DNA of 50,066 nucleotides from Bacteroidota bacterium (GTDB lineage Bacteria > Bacteroidota > Bacteroidia > Bacteroidales > Prolixibacteraceae). Positions 40,702 through 49,564 of the stretch are shown here, in pieces. Position 1 is the stretch's first letter. Each line of letters opens with the position of its first letter. The DNA lies in contig JAHEYU010000045.1 of assembly GCA_023251435.1 (NCBI GenBank), positions 1 through 50,066 on the forward strand, given 5' to 3'. Both the position numbers and the translations under genes were made by a program. The notes under the pieces were generated by a model. It saw only the letters and a list, made by a program, of their open reading frames with translations. It was not told the DNA's origin and searched no databases.

Positions 40702-41928
40702 ATGAAACGATATTTTTCAATTTTGACTTTAGCATTAATGGTTTTGTCTTGTGCAAACGATGCTGAAAACCTGCCGGTAACTAATTTGACAACTACCGAA
40801 AAATCGGCCAAAATTATAGCTGCCGATAACCAGTTCGGGCTTGAGCTGTTTCAGAAAATTGACGCATCGCTCGGCGAACCCAAAAATACCATGATTTCGC
40901 CCATGAGTGTTTCGCTCGCATTGGCAATGGTGTATAATGGAGCTGAGGGCAATACCAAAAAGCAAATGGAAGTGATGCTCCACAAAGCAGGGCTTACACC
41001 TGATGATATTAACCAAAGTTACAAAGACCTTGTTGCCGGATTGACCAGCCACGACCCGAAGGTGGAACTGTCGATTTCGAATGCAATTTATTATCGAAAT
41101 ACTTTTCCGGTAAAAGCCAATTTTATTGGTACCAACCAGAATTACTACAATGCCGAAGTTTCGGGACTTGATTTTTCGAAAACCGCACAAACCCTGAGTA
41201 CTGTAAACGGATGGGTAAATAGTAAGACCAAAGGAAAAATCGATAAAATCATCGAAGAGGTAAAACCCGCAGACATCATGTACTTGCTGAATGCTATTTA
41301 TTTTAATGGGGAATGGAAATACCAGTTTGAAAAGAAAGAAACTACCATCTTAGACTTTACGAAAGAGGATAAAACAACGATTCAAGTTCCAACGATGTAT
41401 ATCGAAAAACCATTCAATTTCTACGGACACCAAAATTTCGAACTGCTCGAAATGCCTTATGGGAGTGGTAAATATTCTATGCTGATCTTTTTGCCGGCTT
41501 CAGGGAAAAATACCAGCCATGTAATTTCGCAAATGACCGCCCAAAATATGGACAACTGGATTTCGAAACTGACCGAACAAAAGAAGGAAGTCTATCTTCC
41601 TAAATTCGAATTCAAATTTGACAATAGTCTGGTTGATGAACTGAATGCTTTAGGCATGACCGATGCTTTTAACGATGCCAAAGCCAATTTGAGTGGCATT
41701 TCTGATGCTGCGCAATTGGTCATTTCAGCAGTGATGCACAAATCGTACATCAAGGTTGACGAACGTGGGACCGAAGCAGCCGCTGTAACAGGTATTACAG
41801 TTGGTGTAACGTCTATTCAGCCTGATAAAACATTCAGGGTCGATCGTCCGTTTGTTTTCGCCATCCGCGAAAAAGATACTCAGGCAATTTTGTTTATTGG
41901 CAAAGTGATGAACCCTTTGCAGAATTAG
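40702..41928 (+). CDS. Serpin-family protease inhibitor lipoprotein
   Basis: A 408-residue lipoprotein with lipobox LMVLSC (Cys17), then a complete serpin fold. Seen are the N-terminal helix region (FGLELFQKIDASLG), NTMISPMSVSLALAMVYNGA, and the reactive-centre hinge DERGTEAAAVTG followed by VDRPFVFAIREKDTQAILF and GKVMNP. The Ala-rich hinge predicts an inhibitory serpin. Counting from the hinge puts P1 near Thr-Ser (VGVTS), which does not suggest a trypsin- or caspase-type target. It would be held at the envelope, perhaps guarding against host or neighbour proteases. It ends 4 nt into the convergent CobW gene's 3' end. Confidence 0.92.
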   Translation: MKRYFSILTLALMVLSCANDAENLPVTNLTTTEKSAKIIAADNQFGLELFQKIDASLGEPKNTMISPMSVSLALAMVYNGAEGNTKKQMEVMLHKAGLTPDDINQSYKDLVAGLTSHDPKVELSISNAIYYRNTFPVKANFIGTNQNYYNAEVSGLDFSKTAQTLSTVNGWVNSKTKGKIDKIIEEVKPADIMYLLNAIYFNGEWKYQFEKKETTILDFTKEDKTTIQVPTMYIEKPFNFYGHQNFELLEMPYGSGKYSMLIFLPASGKNTSHVISQMTAQNMDNWISKLTEQKKEVYLPKFEFKFDNSLVDELNALGMTDAFNDAKANLSGISDAAQLVISAVMHKSYIKVDERGTEAAAVTGITVGVTSIQPDKTFRVDRPFVFAIREKDTQAILFIGKVMNPLQN

Positions 41929-42935
41929 GCCAAAAGTTGATTTAAGTTAGTTTCAAGTTCAGTTCTTGAGATGTCTTTCCCGATGAATACGAGTTTGCTG
42001 AAGCGTGCTTCGTCTTTCCATTCTTTGCCCACTTCGAACATGAAAGAACCGCGCACTGCATGGAAAATAAACTGATCGGCGGTGTTTTCAAAGCTCATAA
42101 TTCCTTTAACCCTGAAAATGGTTTCTTTGTTGAAATACAGGAAATTTTGCATCCATAATCCGAATTTATTCACGTCAAAATTACCTGTAAACGTGAAGCC
42201 TTCCGAAGTAATATCGTGACGGTTCGTTTTGGTTGCCGGATTCATTATCATTTTGGTTTCTTCCAGCTTTAATGCTTTCGAGCCGTCGAAAGCACAAAAT
42301 GAGAGGGTCGATTTCTCAATCGCTTCGCCCGAATAGGAATTGGTATCCAGCACATTAATTCCGTCGATATTGGCAAAAGAAGTGGGGAAGATCTTTGCCA
42401 TCGGGCTGATTTCGGCAATTATCCCTGTCAGGATTTTTATATAGTCAGAATGGACACAGTCGGTTTTATTCAGCAAAATCAAATCGGCCAAAGCCAGTTG
42501 TTTTCGCACTTCCAATTGTTCATCCATCAAATCTTCCATATTTACTGCATCGGCTACGCAAACAACACTATCGATACGGAACCGGGTTTGGATACTTTCT
42601 CCAGAAATAAAAGCATCGATGATGGATGAAGGATCGGCAATGCCGGTGGTTTCAATCAACAAATGGTCGAATTCAGATGATCGCCCGAGCAGGCTTTCGA
42701 GTGTAAACAGAAAATCTTCGCCCAACGAGCAGCAAATGCATCCATTGCTCAACTCAAAAATATCATCAGGCGCAGAGGCAATCAAAGCACCGTCAATACC
42801 GGTTTCGCCAAACTCATTTTCAATAATGGCGAATCTTTTCTCCGGATGTTTGCTGATTAGCCGGTTAAGCAAGCTGGTTTTGCCGGCACCTAAAAATCCG
42901 GTGATAATTGTTACTGGTATTCGTTGTGGTTTCAT
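41925..42935 (-). CDS. CobW/COG0523-family metal-chaperone GTPase
   Basis: A 336-residue G3E GTPase. Walker A is at residues 13-20 (GFLGAGKT); the metal-binding GCICC has Cys66, Cys68 and Cys69; further motifs are LLIETTGIADPS and LLNKTDCV. The C-terminal CobW domain carries a single-His context (FTGNFDVNKFGLWMQNFLYF). Such proteins pass zinc or other metals to client enzymes in the cytoplasm. It overlaps the upstream HAD gene by 4 nt. The client is unknown and no zinc-responsive operator was noticed. Confidence 0.88.
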   Translation of the reverse strand: MKPQRIPVTIITGFLGAGKTSLLNRLISKHPEKRFAIIENEFGETGIDGALIASAPDDIFELSNGCICCSLGEDFLFTLESLLGRSSEFDHLLIETTGIADPSSIIDAFISGESIQTRFRIDSVVCVADAVNMEDLMDEQLEVRKQLALADLILLNKTDCVHSDYIKILTGIIAEISPMAKIFPTSFANIDGINVLDTNSYSGEAIEKSTLSFCAFDGSKALKLEETKMIMNPATKTNRHDITSEGFTFTGNFDVNKFGLWMQNFLYFNKETIFRVKGIMSFENTADQFIFHAVRGSFMFEVGKEWKDEARFSKLVFIGKDISRTELETNLNQLLA

Positions 42936-43567
42936 TCTATCAATTGCATCAGTTCATCGATAACCAGAGTTCCTGTAGCTTCGAGTAATTGTTTTGACTG
43001 ATGTCCGTTGGCAACAAGCACACACCTGCAGCCTAATTCAGTGGCAACTTCAAAATCGTGAACAGTATCGCCAATCAGAACCAACTCGTCGGTATTCAGG
43101 TTTAATTCAGCGATTAACTGTTGCCCGTTTTCAAGTTTCGAAGCGGCATAATGGTTGTCCAATCCTGAAACATGCTCAAAAAAATGATTGACATTTTGCT
43201 GTTCAAGACATTGATCCAGTGCATCTTGTTTCATAGCCGACAGAATAAACTGACGGATGCCAACCGATTGAAAATAATTGAGTAAGGTTATAGTGCTTTC
43301 GTGAAGTTTGCAGTTTTGTACCCTGCCATTGTAGTTGTCAATAAATTCACGGGCAGGTATTTCGAAAGGTTCGGCAATAAAATCGAATCCAATTTTCTGA
43401 TAGTAATCTTTCACCGGAAACGAAAAAACTTCCCTGTATTTATCAACCGACAACTTCTGAAGGTTTCTTTTCTGAAGCATATCGTTTATTGTTTGAACAC
43501 ATAAGTCAATGTCGTTCAGTAATGTACCGTTCCAATCCCAAATTATTCCACCAATACGATCGATCAT
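42932..43567 (-). CDS. HAD-superfamily hydrolase, phosphoglycolate-phosphatase-like
   Basis: A 211-residue protein. Motif I is DWNGT (Asp11), with Asn in place of the second Asp; motif II is FILSAMKQD; motif III/IV is LVLIGDTVHDFEVATELGC. The cap is of the small helical type. It probably dephosphorylates a small metabolite. The Asn in motif I, where the general acid/base normally sits, is known in a subset of the family and may alter activity. It lies between the acyltransferase (7-nt gap) and CobW (4-nt overlap) in one operon. Confidence 0.82.
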   Translation of the reverse strand: MIDRIGGIIWDWNGTLLNDIDLCVQTINDMLQKRNLQKLSVDKYREVFSFPVKDYYQKIGFDFIAEPFEIPAREFIDNYNGRVQNCKLHESTITLLNYFQSVGIRQFILSAMKQDALDQCLEQQNVNHFFEHVSGLDNHYAASKLENGQQLIAELNLNTDELVLIGDTVHDFEVATELGCRCVLVANGHQSKQLLEATGTLVIDELMQLIE

Positions 43568-43574
43568 TGCTTGT

Positions 43575-44720
43575 TTAGTTCATCGATTTTCGCTGGTTCA
43601 GAATCGGGTTTACATACATCTGTAAAAACATCGAGCGGATTACTTCTGTGTCACCCTGTATTTCCGAAACAGCTTTTTCGAGCAGATTCTTAAATTTATT
43701 GTATTGATCTTCAGTATAAAGATCTGAATTATTGTTTGTTCCATTCAGCATGTCTTCGGCAATGTAATTGTTGGGCCAAAGTTTGAAATTCCGGTATATC
43801 TGCTGATCAATGTGTTGCCCAAGTTTTTCAATTTGTTCGTTGATCGTAGTTTCTTTTGCAAAGGAGTCGATCTGATTGATAATTGGTTCACCAAATGCAA
43901 AATGAACGCGTCCTTTTGGATTTACAAGTCCGTGTCCCATACTTCGCAGATCATCTTCCTGTGTTTTCTCAAATCCTTCTGTCTGCCGTTTGTACAATTC
44001 GTCCACCTTCGAGGTACCACAGGGCTCAATTTCGTACGAAATCGAAAGCGGAACAATCTGTAATTCCTTGAATCCTTCGCTGTATTCTTTTATGTTGCTT
44101 AAATTGAGCATTTTAAGCAAAGCAATTTGAGTCTTGTCGTTTCCGTCTTTGGTTCTTCCTTCGCGTTGGGCTATCCAAACAGAGTTGTTCTTTTGGGTAA
44201 TATTTCTCCTGATATATTCTGAAAGCTTTTTTGAAGCCATCAGCATTTCACGTACAGGAAGATTACGTCTGACAACAAATGCACGGTTGAGTTTTACTGC
44301 GTATTCGATCCATTTTCCAATCAGCAAATTATTGCCAATGGCAATTTCAGTAGTATTCATCCCCTCAAGTACAATCAGGTAATTCAGGATTGCCGAATCG
44401 AGAATAATATCGCGGTGGTTCGAAATAAACAGGTAGCTCTTGTTTTTATCGAGTCGTTCCAACCCACTTGAGGTTAATCCATCGGTTGACCTCGTCAGGA
44501 TTAGATCGTTAACAAGCTGATAAACAAATTTATGCTGCAGGTCTTTTATTGTATGAATATTAGAGAGCATCAATTTTGCCTTCTCTATTTTTTCGGCATC
44601 TCTAAAAATAAACTCCAAAATGTGCTGAAAATAAGCATCCTTAAGGAGTAGCTGAATATGTTCGTCAACCTCTGAATCGTTGAAAGGTCGAATATCGTCA
44701 AAGTTTATTTTGGGAATCAT
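43575..44720 (-). CDS. PlsC-type acyltransferase family protein
   Basis: A 381-residue protein with the glycerolipid acyltransferase catalytic motif FISNHRDIILD (H and D of NHxxxxD), then AFVVRRNLP and IAQREGRTKDG, corresponding to motifs I-III. No clear TM helix is visible. It probably transfers acyl chains in lipid synthesis at the inner membrane. The start at 44720 is preferred over an in-frame ATG at 44750 because that ATG lies upstream of the predicted -7 box (44739-44746). Confidence 0.8.
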   Translation of the reverse strand: MIPKINFDDIRPFNDSEVDEHIQLLLKDAYFQHILEFIFRDAEKIEKAKLMLSNIHTIKDLQHKFVYQLVNDLILTRSTDGLTSSGLERLDKNKSYLFISNHRDIILDSAILNYLIVLEGMNTTEIAIGNNLLIGKWIEYAVKLNRAFVVRRNLPVREMLMASKKLSEYIRRNITQKNNSVWIAQREGRTKDGNDKTQIALLKMLNLSNIKEYSEGFKELQIVPLSISYEIEPCGTSKVDELYKRQTEGFEKTQEDDLRSMGHGLVNPKGRVHFAFGEPIINQIDSFAKETTINEQIEKLGQHIDQQIYRNFKLWPNNYIAEDMLNGTNNNSDLYTEDQYNKFKNLLEKAVSEIQGDTEVIRSMFLQMYVNPILNQRKSMN

Positions 44721-44738
44721 TCGATTTTTTTTGAAGCG

Positions 44739-44746
44739 CAAATATA
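44739..44746 (-). promoter_or_regulatory. Sigma-A -7 box of the acyltransferase-HAD-CobW operon
   Basis: TATATTTG on the minus strand. A TTG lies 24 nt upstream, rather far for the usual 19-20 nt. The start codon at 44720 is 18 nt downstream. Confidence 0.5.
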
Positions 44747-44843
44747 GCAATAGAGAATGAATCGGCGGAACAAAAGTTTATAATTTTAATTTCAGATTCG
44801 TTATAACGAATTGGTTTTGGCTAATTTACAGTATTAAATCCGT

Positions 44844-46829
44844 TCAGAATTGATACCTGATCTGAACTTTTATCTCCGATTTTGTGGTTTGTTCAGCCGT
44901 TTCTGAATCTGAAAAACGACGGGTGGTGGCAAACTTCAGCCAAAGTGTTAATTTTTCATTCAGGGTTTGTCTGAAATTCAGGTAAGTTCTGATGCCTTCT
45001 CCGTAGAGAGCAGGAATAGAAAAAGCGTATAACAAATCGTTTTCGTAAGCATATAATCTCGAATTGTATCCATCAGTCTTAAAATACGCCAATCGTCCGT
45101 TTATCGAAAACTGCCTGCCAGAAGGTTTGTACATTAAATCCTGATAAACCAGAAATCCTTTTTCATCGCTTTGCTTTGAATAGAGCGAACCTTCGATCCT
45201 GCTTTTTAAGCTGAAATTCTGGTTGATCTCTTGCGATAAATTTAACCGCAACCGGTTTATTTTCTGAAGTTCATTGTTCCTGAGATTTTGCAATGTCACT
45301 TTCTGTTCTTTTTCCTCCTGAAAAAATCGCAGGTAAATTTCAGTTCTCTTCGTTGGATTAAATGCCAGTTGCGCAAATAATTCGGTGCCTTTTGACGGAG
45401 CGGCTGTTGTATATTTAATCCACCGGTGTTCAAAGAAATCGGCGTAACAGCGAAAAGTCCAATGGGGAGCAGGGAAAATTTTCAATCCAAAGTAAAGCGC
45501 CTGTTCGTCATTCGTTCGTGACGATTCGGTGAATGCGTTTGCAAAAAAGCTGAAATACGTTTTGTTGATATTTCGGTAAATTGCAGTGAATTCTGCATTC
45601 GGAGCCGGTTTCAGCATCATTCCGGTCAGCAGCGCTTTTCCCCGGTTCGCGCTGACAGCAGCCTCCCCGAAAATAAATACATTCTTCACCGATCCTTTCC
45701 AGTCAAAACCGGTTACTAAATTTCCCTTTCCTTCCCATAAAAATTGGTTTTCGGGCTCATCGCTTCGGTCCATTTCAGCATTAAATCCGGTATAAACTGC
45801 TGTAACTCCAAACGACCAACGTTCGTGTTCGAAATTAATATGTCCTCCGCCAACTATTTGTTCCAGTGCATTTTTGCCTGCAATTTCAGTTTTTGTACGG
45901 TGATAACCACTGGTTTGAAATGCCCCAAAAAATGGATTCCCTTCAATTGTATCAATATTTGCGTCCAGCGAACGAAATGAAATAAAAGGCGTTAACGTAA
46001 ATTTTCCGTATTTCAGTTGGCTTCCAAATCCCCTGAAAAACTGGTTCTCGTCGGTTGACGAGCTCGACCGTATTCCTTGTCCCGATCGGAATATCTGGGT
46101 CGTCTCCGACGATTTTCCCATCGAAAATCCCTGCCATGCAACCAGTCCTTGTCCAAAACTTACATGATAATCGCCCGCAAATATTCTTTGCCCGCTTGTT
46201 CCAATCCTGAAATTGGCATAAGCTCCAGCGTAATCAAATCCGTGTTTGTTCGATCCGGAAAAGAATGCTTCTCCCGGATCTTTTTCTGCCACAACTCCAT
46301 ATTCCAAATTGGCTGAAGTGTACTTAAACCGTATATAGTACCGCTCCAACGCTCCCTCGTAATTTGGGTTTCCGACACCGCCTTCTTCATCAGAAAATGC
46401 CCTTGTTGAACGCACAAACAGGTCGTTGTCAGCTTTTTTTCGTTTACTGCTGTTCTCCTGAATTTCAAAACTGATAAACGGTTCAAGCTTGTTCAGTAAA
46501 TCAGGATTGAATCCTTTGATGGCAGCCATTTCATATAAACTGTATATCTGACCGGTTTTTGTCCTGAATTCGATTAATTCGTCAATTTGAATTTCTGACA
46601 AAAAGTGCAGGCGGTATAATTCATCTTTCGTAGCCAAATTTACCGACAGCGGATGTTGGGAAAAATACGACAGGTCGTCAAGTATTTCCTGAAAATCAGT
46701 ATTTTCATCAGGTTCCGTGCCCAGCGATTCCATTAAATCTTCAAGTGTTTGCTGAAATTGCTGATCCTGCGCCCTCGCTGCACCGGCAAAAAAAAGTATC
46801 ATTAATATCTGACAAACGATTTTTACCAT
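44844..46829 (-). CDS. Exported protein with helix-hairpin-helix domain and outer-membrane barrel
   Basis: A 661-residue protein with a signal peptide (to GAARAQD). A ComEA-like tandem helix-hairpin-helix region spans about residues 55-125 (VNLATKDELYRLHFLSEIQI, LYEMAAIKGFNPDLLNKLEP), followed by a large beta-barrel ending IKVQIRYQF. The pairing is common in Bacteroidetes; DNA binding at the surface has been suggested for HHH domains but is unproven here. It overlaps the upstream barrel gene by one base (TGATG), so the two are translationally coupled. Confidence 0.8.
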   Translation of the reverse strand: MVKIVCQILMILFFAGAARAQDQQFQQTLEDLMESLGTEPDENTDFQEILDDLSYFSQHPLSVNLATKDELYRLHFLSEIQIDELIEFRTKTGQIYSLYEMAAIKGFNPDLLNKLEPFISFEIQENSSKRKKADNDLFVRSTRAFSDEEGGVGNPNYEGALERYYIRFKYTSANLEYGVVAEKDPGEAFFSGSNKHGFDYAGAYANFRIGTSGQRIFAGDYHVSFGQGLVAWQGFSMGKSSETTQIFRSGQGIRSSSSTDENQFFRGFGSQLKYGKFTLTPFISFRSLDANIDTIEGNPFFGAFQTSGYHRTKTEIAGKNALEQIVGGGHINFEHERWSFGVTAVYTGFNAEMDRSDEPENQFLWEGKGNLVTGFDWKGSVKNVFIFGEAAVSANRGKALLTGMMLKPAPNAEFTAIYRNINKTYFSFFANAFTESSRTNDEQALYFGLKIFPAPHWTFRCYADFFEHRWIKYTTAAPSKGTELFAQLAFNPTKRTEIYLRFFQEEKEQKVTLQNLRNNELQKINRLRLNLSQEINQNFSLKSRIEGSLYSKQSDEKGFLVYQDLMYKPSGRQFSINGRLAYFKTDGYNSRLYAYENDLLYAFSIPALYGEGIRTYLNFRQTLNEKLTLWLKFATTRRFSDSETAEQTTKSEIKVQIRYQF

Positions 46830-47650
46830 CAGAATTGGTATTGAAATGAAACGGAAGGAGAGTTGCCCAGGTACTGATTGTAAGCCACGGCCATGTCAAT
46901 TTTAAATCCGGATACTGCAAAGCCCATTCCGGCCGACAATTGGTAAGGTTTGCCTGAAATACCTGTGCGTATAAATAATTTTTCCCCGATAGCGTATTCC
47001 AGTCCGGTTTTTATGAGTAGCGGGTACGAAAATTCTTTCTCTACTTCGGTAACGAATCCGAATAATCCGGAAAACCGATAATGTGCCCCGATGTTGTAGC
47101 GCGATGGATAGGCATATTCGCCCGAGAATGTTTTGATGCTGATTTTATAGGGGTTTAAAGAATGAAACCCCAGCAATAGCCGGTTGGTAAGTTGATACTG
47201 AAATCCGAGTTCTGCTCCATAAGTGCCAATGGCCTGATTTTCTTCGGCCATAAAAATACGGTAATAGTTGAATTGCAGTCCAAAATGAAGTCGGGGATTT
47301 AAACTTCGGGCAAAAGTGAACCCAAATTTCTCGTGCCTGAAAGTTGTTTTTCCGAATTGATAAACTGAAAATGCAAAAACAGACGATTGAACCGGCAGAA
47401 TGAAAATACCTGAACCTGAAGATAATTCTTTGATCAGAAACCTGCTTTGAAAAGTACCGCCAATGGTTAATCTGCGGGTTGTGGCTAAACCGGCCTGGTT
47501 ACCAAAAACCGACCAGCTATCGGCAAGGCTGACAGAAGCGCCGCCCAATGCCTGTGCACGCGAGCCAGGCAAACAGAATTCCTGCGCCACCGAATCTGAT
47601 ACCGCAAGGATAAAAATTACAATTATTGAAGAAGCTGTTAACAATTTCAT
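46829..47650 (-). CDS. PorV/PorQ-like outer-membrane beta-barrel protein
   Basis: A 273-residue protein with a signal peptide (to SVAQE), a mature start GSRAQALGGASVSLADSWSV typical of PorV/PorQ-type barrels, and a C-terminal aromatic SVSFQYQF for BAM insertion. Its coupling to the HHH barrel protein suggests they work together at the outer membrane. A hairpin with T-run lies only 12 nt upstream, between purE and this gene. Confidence 0.75.
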   Translation of the reverse strand: MKLLTASSIIVIFILAVSDSVAQEFCLPGSRAQALGGASVSLADSWSVFGNQAGLATTRRLTIGGTFQSRFLIKELSSGSGIFILPVQSSVFAFSVYQFGKTTFRHEKFGFTFARSLNPRLHFGLQFNYYRIFMAEENQAIGTYGAELGFQYQLTNRLLLGFHSLNPYKISIKTFSGEYAYPSRYNIGAHYRFSGLFGFVTEVEKEFSYPLLIKTGLEYAIGEKLFIRTGISGKPYQLSAGMGFAVSGFKIDMAVAYNQYLGNSPSVSFQYQF

Positions 47651-47661
47651 AACCTGAAAGC

Positions 47662-47694
47662 AAAAAAAAGTTCCTGAAGAAATTTCAGGAACTT
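47662..47694 (-). terminator. Terminator/attenuator between purE and the barrel gene
   Basis: Stem AAGTTCCTGAA (47668-47678) with TTCAGGAACTT (47684-47694), 5-nt loop; on the minus strand it is followed by eight T residues. It ends purE transcription, or acts as an attenuator just before the gene starting at 47650. Confidence 0.85.
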
Positions 47695-47738
47695 AGATTC
47701 TGCCTACAAGTTACAAATGTTTTGTTAATAAGCCAAAT

Positions 47739-48245
47739 CTAATTCGTCTTGAACCTGAATTTAATTTCAGAAAGATCTTTGTTTGCTTTTTCAATTTTCA
47801 ATTTCAGGTCTTCTTTAAATGTATCAAGCTTGTTTGCAAGTTGTTGATCACCAAGAGCCATCATTTGAACTGCAAGGATTCCGGCATTTTGAGCTCCGTT
47901 TACGGCCACGGTCGCTACCGGAATTCCAGGAGGCATTTGCACAATTGCGAGCAACGAATCCAACCCGTTTAGCGACGCATTAATCGGAACTCCAATCACC
48001 GGCAAAGTAGTCATTGCAGCAATTACCCCTGGCAAATGAGCGGCCATTCCGGCGGCGGCAATTATCACCTGAATTCCGCGAGCTTTGGCACCTTTTGCAA
48101 ATATTTCGACAGCTTCGGGAGTACGGTGAGCCGACAAAGCATTGATTTCGAATGGTATTTCAAAATCATTTAACACTTTTGCCGCAGCTTCCATTACACT
48201 CAGATCGGAGGTGCTTCCCATTATAATACTTACTCTTGCTTCCAT
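47739..48245 (-). CDS. purE: N5-carboxyaminoimidazole ribonucleotide mutase
   Basis: A 168-residue class I PurE: IIMGSTSDLSVMEAAAKVL at the N-terminus binds phosphate, INALSAHRTPE holds the catalytic His, and AAGMAAHLPGVIAAMTTLPV follows. It interconverts N5-CAIR and CAIR in purine synthesis. No purK lies beside it here. The divergent hpt gene also serves purine supply. Confidence 0.93.
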   Translation of the reverse strand: MEARVSIIMGSTSDLSVMEAAAKVLNDFEIPFEINALSAHRTPEAVEIFAKGAKARGIQVIIAAAGMAAHLPGVIAAMTTLPVIGVPINASLNGLDSLLAIVQMPPGIPVATVAVNGAQNAGILAVQMMALGDQQLANKLDTFKEDLKLKIEKANKDLSEIKFRFKTN

Positions 48246-48380
48246 CTTTTAAGAATTTAATTTTTCCAATATAAATTAGTTTTGTTACTTTGTCGCTTTA
48301 ATTTTTCAGGCCAAAAATAAGCCAAAAAAATAGAAAAAGAGATTCTACAGCAATTGATTATTTTCCCAATTTTAAGCAAC

Positions 48381-48923
48381 ATGAAGAACGTAACTATTTT
48401 AGACAAAGAGTTTGAACTTTTTATACCTTACGAAAAGATCAGAGCGATTATTGAAGAAATGGCAGAACAGATGAACAAGGACTTGAAAGATAAAAATCCA
48501 CTGTTTATCTGCATTTTAAATGGTTCATTCATGTTTGCAGCCGAAATATTTAAGCGCATTTCGTTGCTTGATGCTGAAATCTCGTTTATTAAACTGGCTT
48601 CTTATTCAGGAACCAATACCACCGGATCGGTTAAAGAGCTGATCGGACTGAATGAGGATCTTACAGGTCGCACAGTAGTTGTTCTCGAAGATATTGTTGA
48701 TTCGGGTATTACGATCGACAAAACAATTGAGCAAATCAAAAGCAAAAACCCATTGGAAATCAAAATTGCTACATTGCTTTTAAAACCCGATGCCCTTCGG
48801 GTTCAAGTCCCGCTCGACTATATCGGAATTGAAATTCCCAACGACTTTATAGTTGGTTACGGGCTGGATTATAATGGCAGAGGGCGCAATCTGATTGATA
48901 TTTATAAAGTTACCGAAAACTAA
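48381..48923 (+). CDS. hpt: Hypoxanthine phosphoribosyltransferase
   Basis: A 180-residue enzyme with the PRPP-binding motif VVVLEDIVDSGITIDKT, an N-terminal ILNGSFMFAAEI loop and a C-terminal DFIVGYGLDYNGRGRN. It salvages hypoxanthine or guanine. The start MKNVTILDKEF at 48381 gives the usual length; an in-frame ATT at 48354 is not a likely start. The gene is followed by adk after 13 nt. Confidence 0.92.
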   Translation: MKNVTILDKEFELFIPYEKIRAIIEEMAEQMNKDLKDKNPLFICILNGSFMFAAEIFKRISLLDAEISFIKLASYSGTNTTGSVKELIGLNEDLTGRTVVVLEDIVDSGITIDKTIEQIKSKNPLEIKIATLLLKPDALRVQVPLDYIGIEIPNDFIVGYGLDYNGRGRNLIDIYKVTEN

Positions 48924-48936
48924 CCCATTTTTTCAG

Positions 48937-49509
48937 ATGTTAAACCTTGTATTGTTTGGTGCTCCGGGTGCCGGTAAAGGTACTCAGGCTGATTTTCTTA
49001 TTGAAAAGTTGAAACTTACACATCTTTCGACGGGCGATTTGTTGCGCAGTGAGATTGCGGCCAAAACAGAACTCGGACTAGAAGCTAAAAGATTGATTGA
49101 TAAAGGATTTCTTGTTCCGGATTCGATTGTAATTGGTATGATCAAATCTAAATTACTGGAAAATAAAGATGCCAACGGATATATTTTTGATGGTTTTCCG
49201 CGCACAGTCGAACAGGCTTTGGCACTCGATGAACTATTAGAAGAAAATGGCTCTTCAGTTTCGGGAATGCTGTGTCTTTGTGTCGATAAAGAGGAATTGA
49301 TCAATCGTATTTTGAGTCGTGGAAAAACATCAGGGCGGGCTGATGATCAGGATGTTTCTATAATTCGAAACAGAATTAAAGTTTACAATGAAAAAACTGA
49401 TCCATTAAGAAATTATTATTCTGCTCAGAATAAATACCATAAAATTGATGGCATGGGTTCGGTTAACGAAATTGCTCAGCGCCTGATTGATACTGTTGCT
49501 ACACTTTAA
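48937..49509 (+). CDS. adk: Adenylate kinase
   Basis: A 190-residue short-type enzyme: P-loop GAPGAGKGTQ at residues 7-16, the AMP-binding THLSTGDLLRSEI, FDGFPRTVEQA, and a short LID (RILSRGKTSGRADDQD) without zinc cysteines. It balances ATP, ADP and AMP. The start MLNLVLFGAP at 48937 gives the usual length and avoids overlap with hpt. A terminator follows 18 nt after the stop. Confidence 0.95.
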   Translation: MLNLVLFGAPGAGKGTQADFLIEKLKLTHLSTGDLLRSEIAAKTELGLEAKRLIDKGFLVPDSIVIGMIKSKLLENKDANGYIFDGFPRTVEQALALDELLEENGSSVSGMLCLCVDKEELINRILSRGKTSGRADDQDVSIIRNRIKVYNEKTDPLRNYYSAQNKYHKIDGMGSVNEIAQRLIDTVATL

Positions 49510-49527
49510 GTTTCTGATAATAAACAC

Positions 49528-49564
49528 AAAAGACGAGTGGTTGTAAAATCATTCGTCTTTTTTT
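49528..49564 (+). terminator. Intrinsic terminator of hpt-adk
   Basis: AAAAGACGAGTG pairs with CATTCGTCTTTT (one G-T pair) around a short loop, and the T-run continues to 49564. Confidence 0.85.

Noticed and set aside
40702-41928. Serpin as a dedicated inhibitor of the caspase-like protease
   Set aside because: The genes are 34 kb apart, share no promoter element, and the reactive centre shows no Asp or basic P1 residue.
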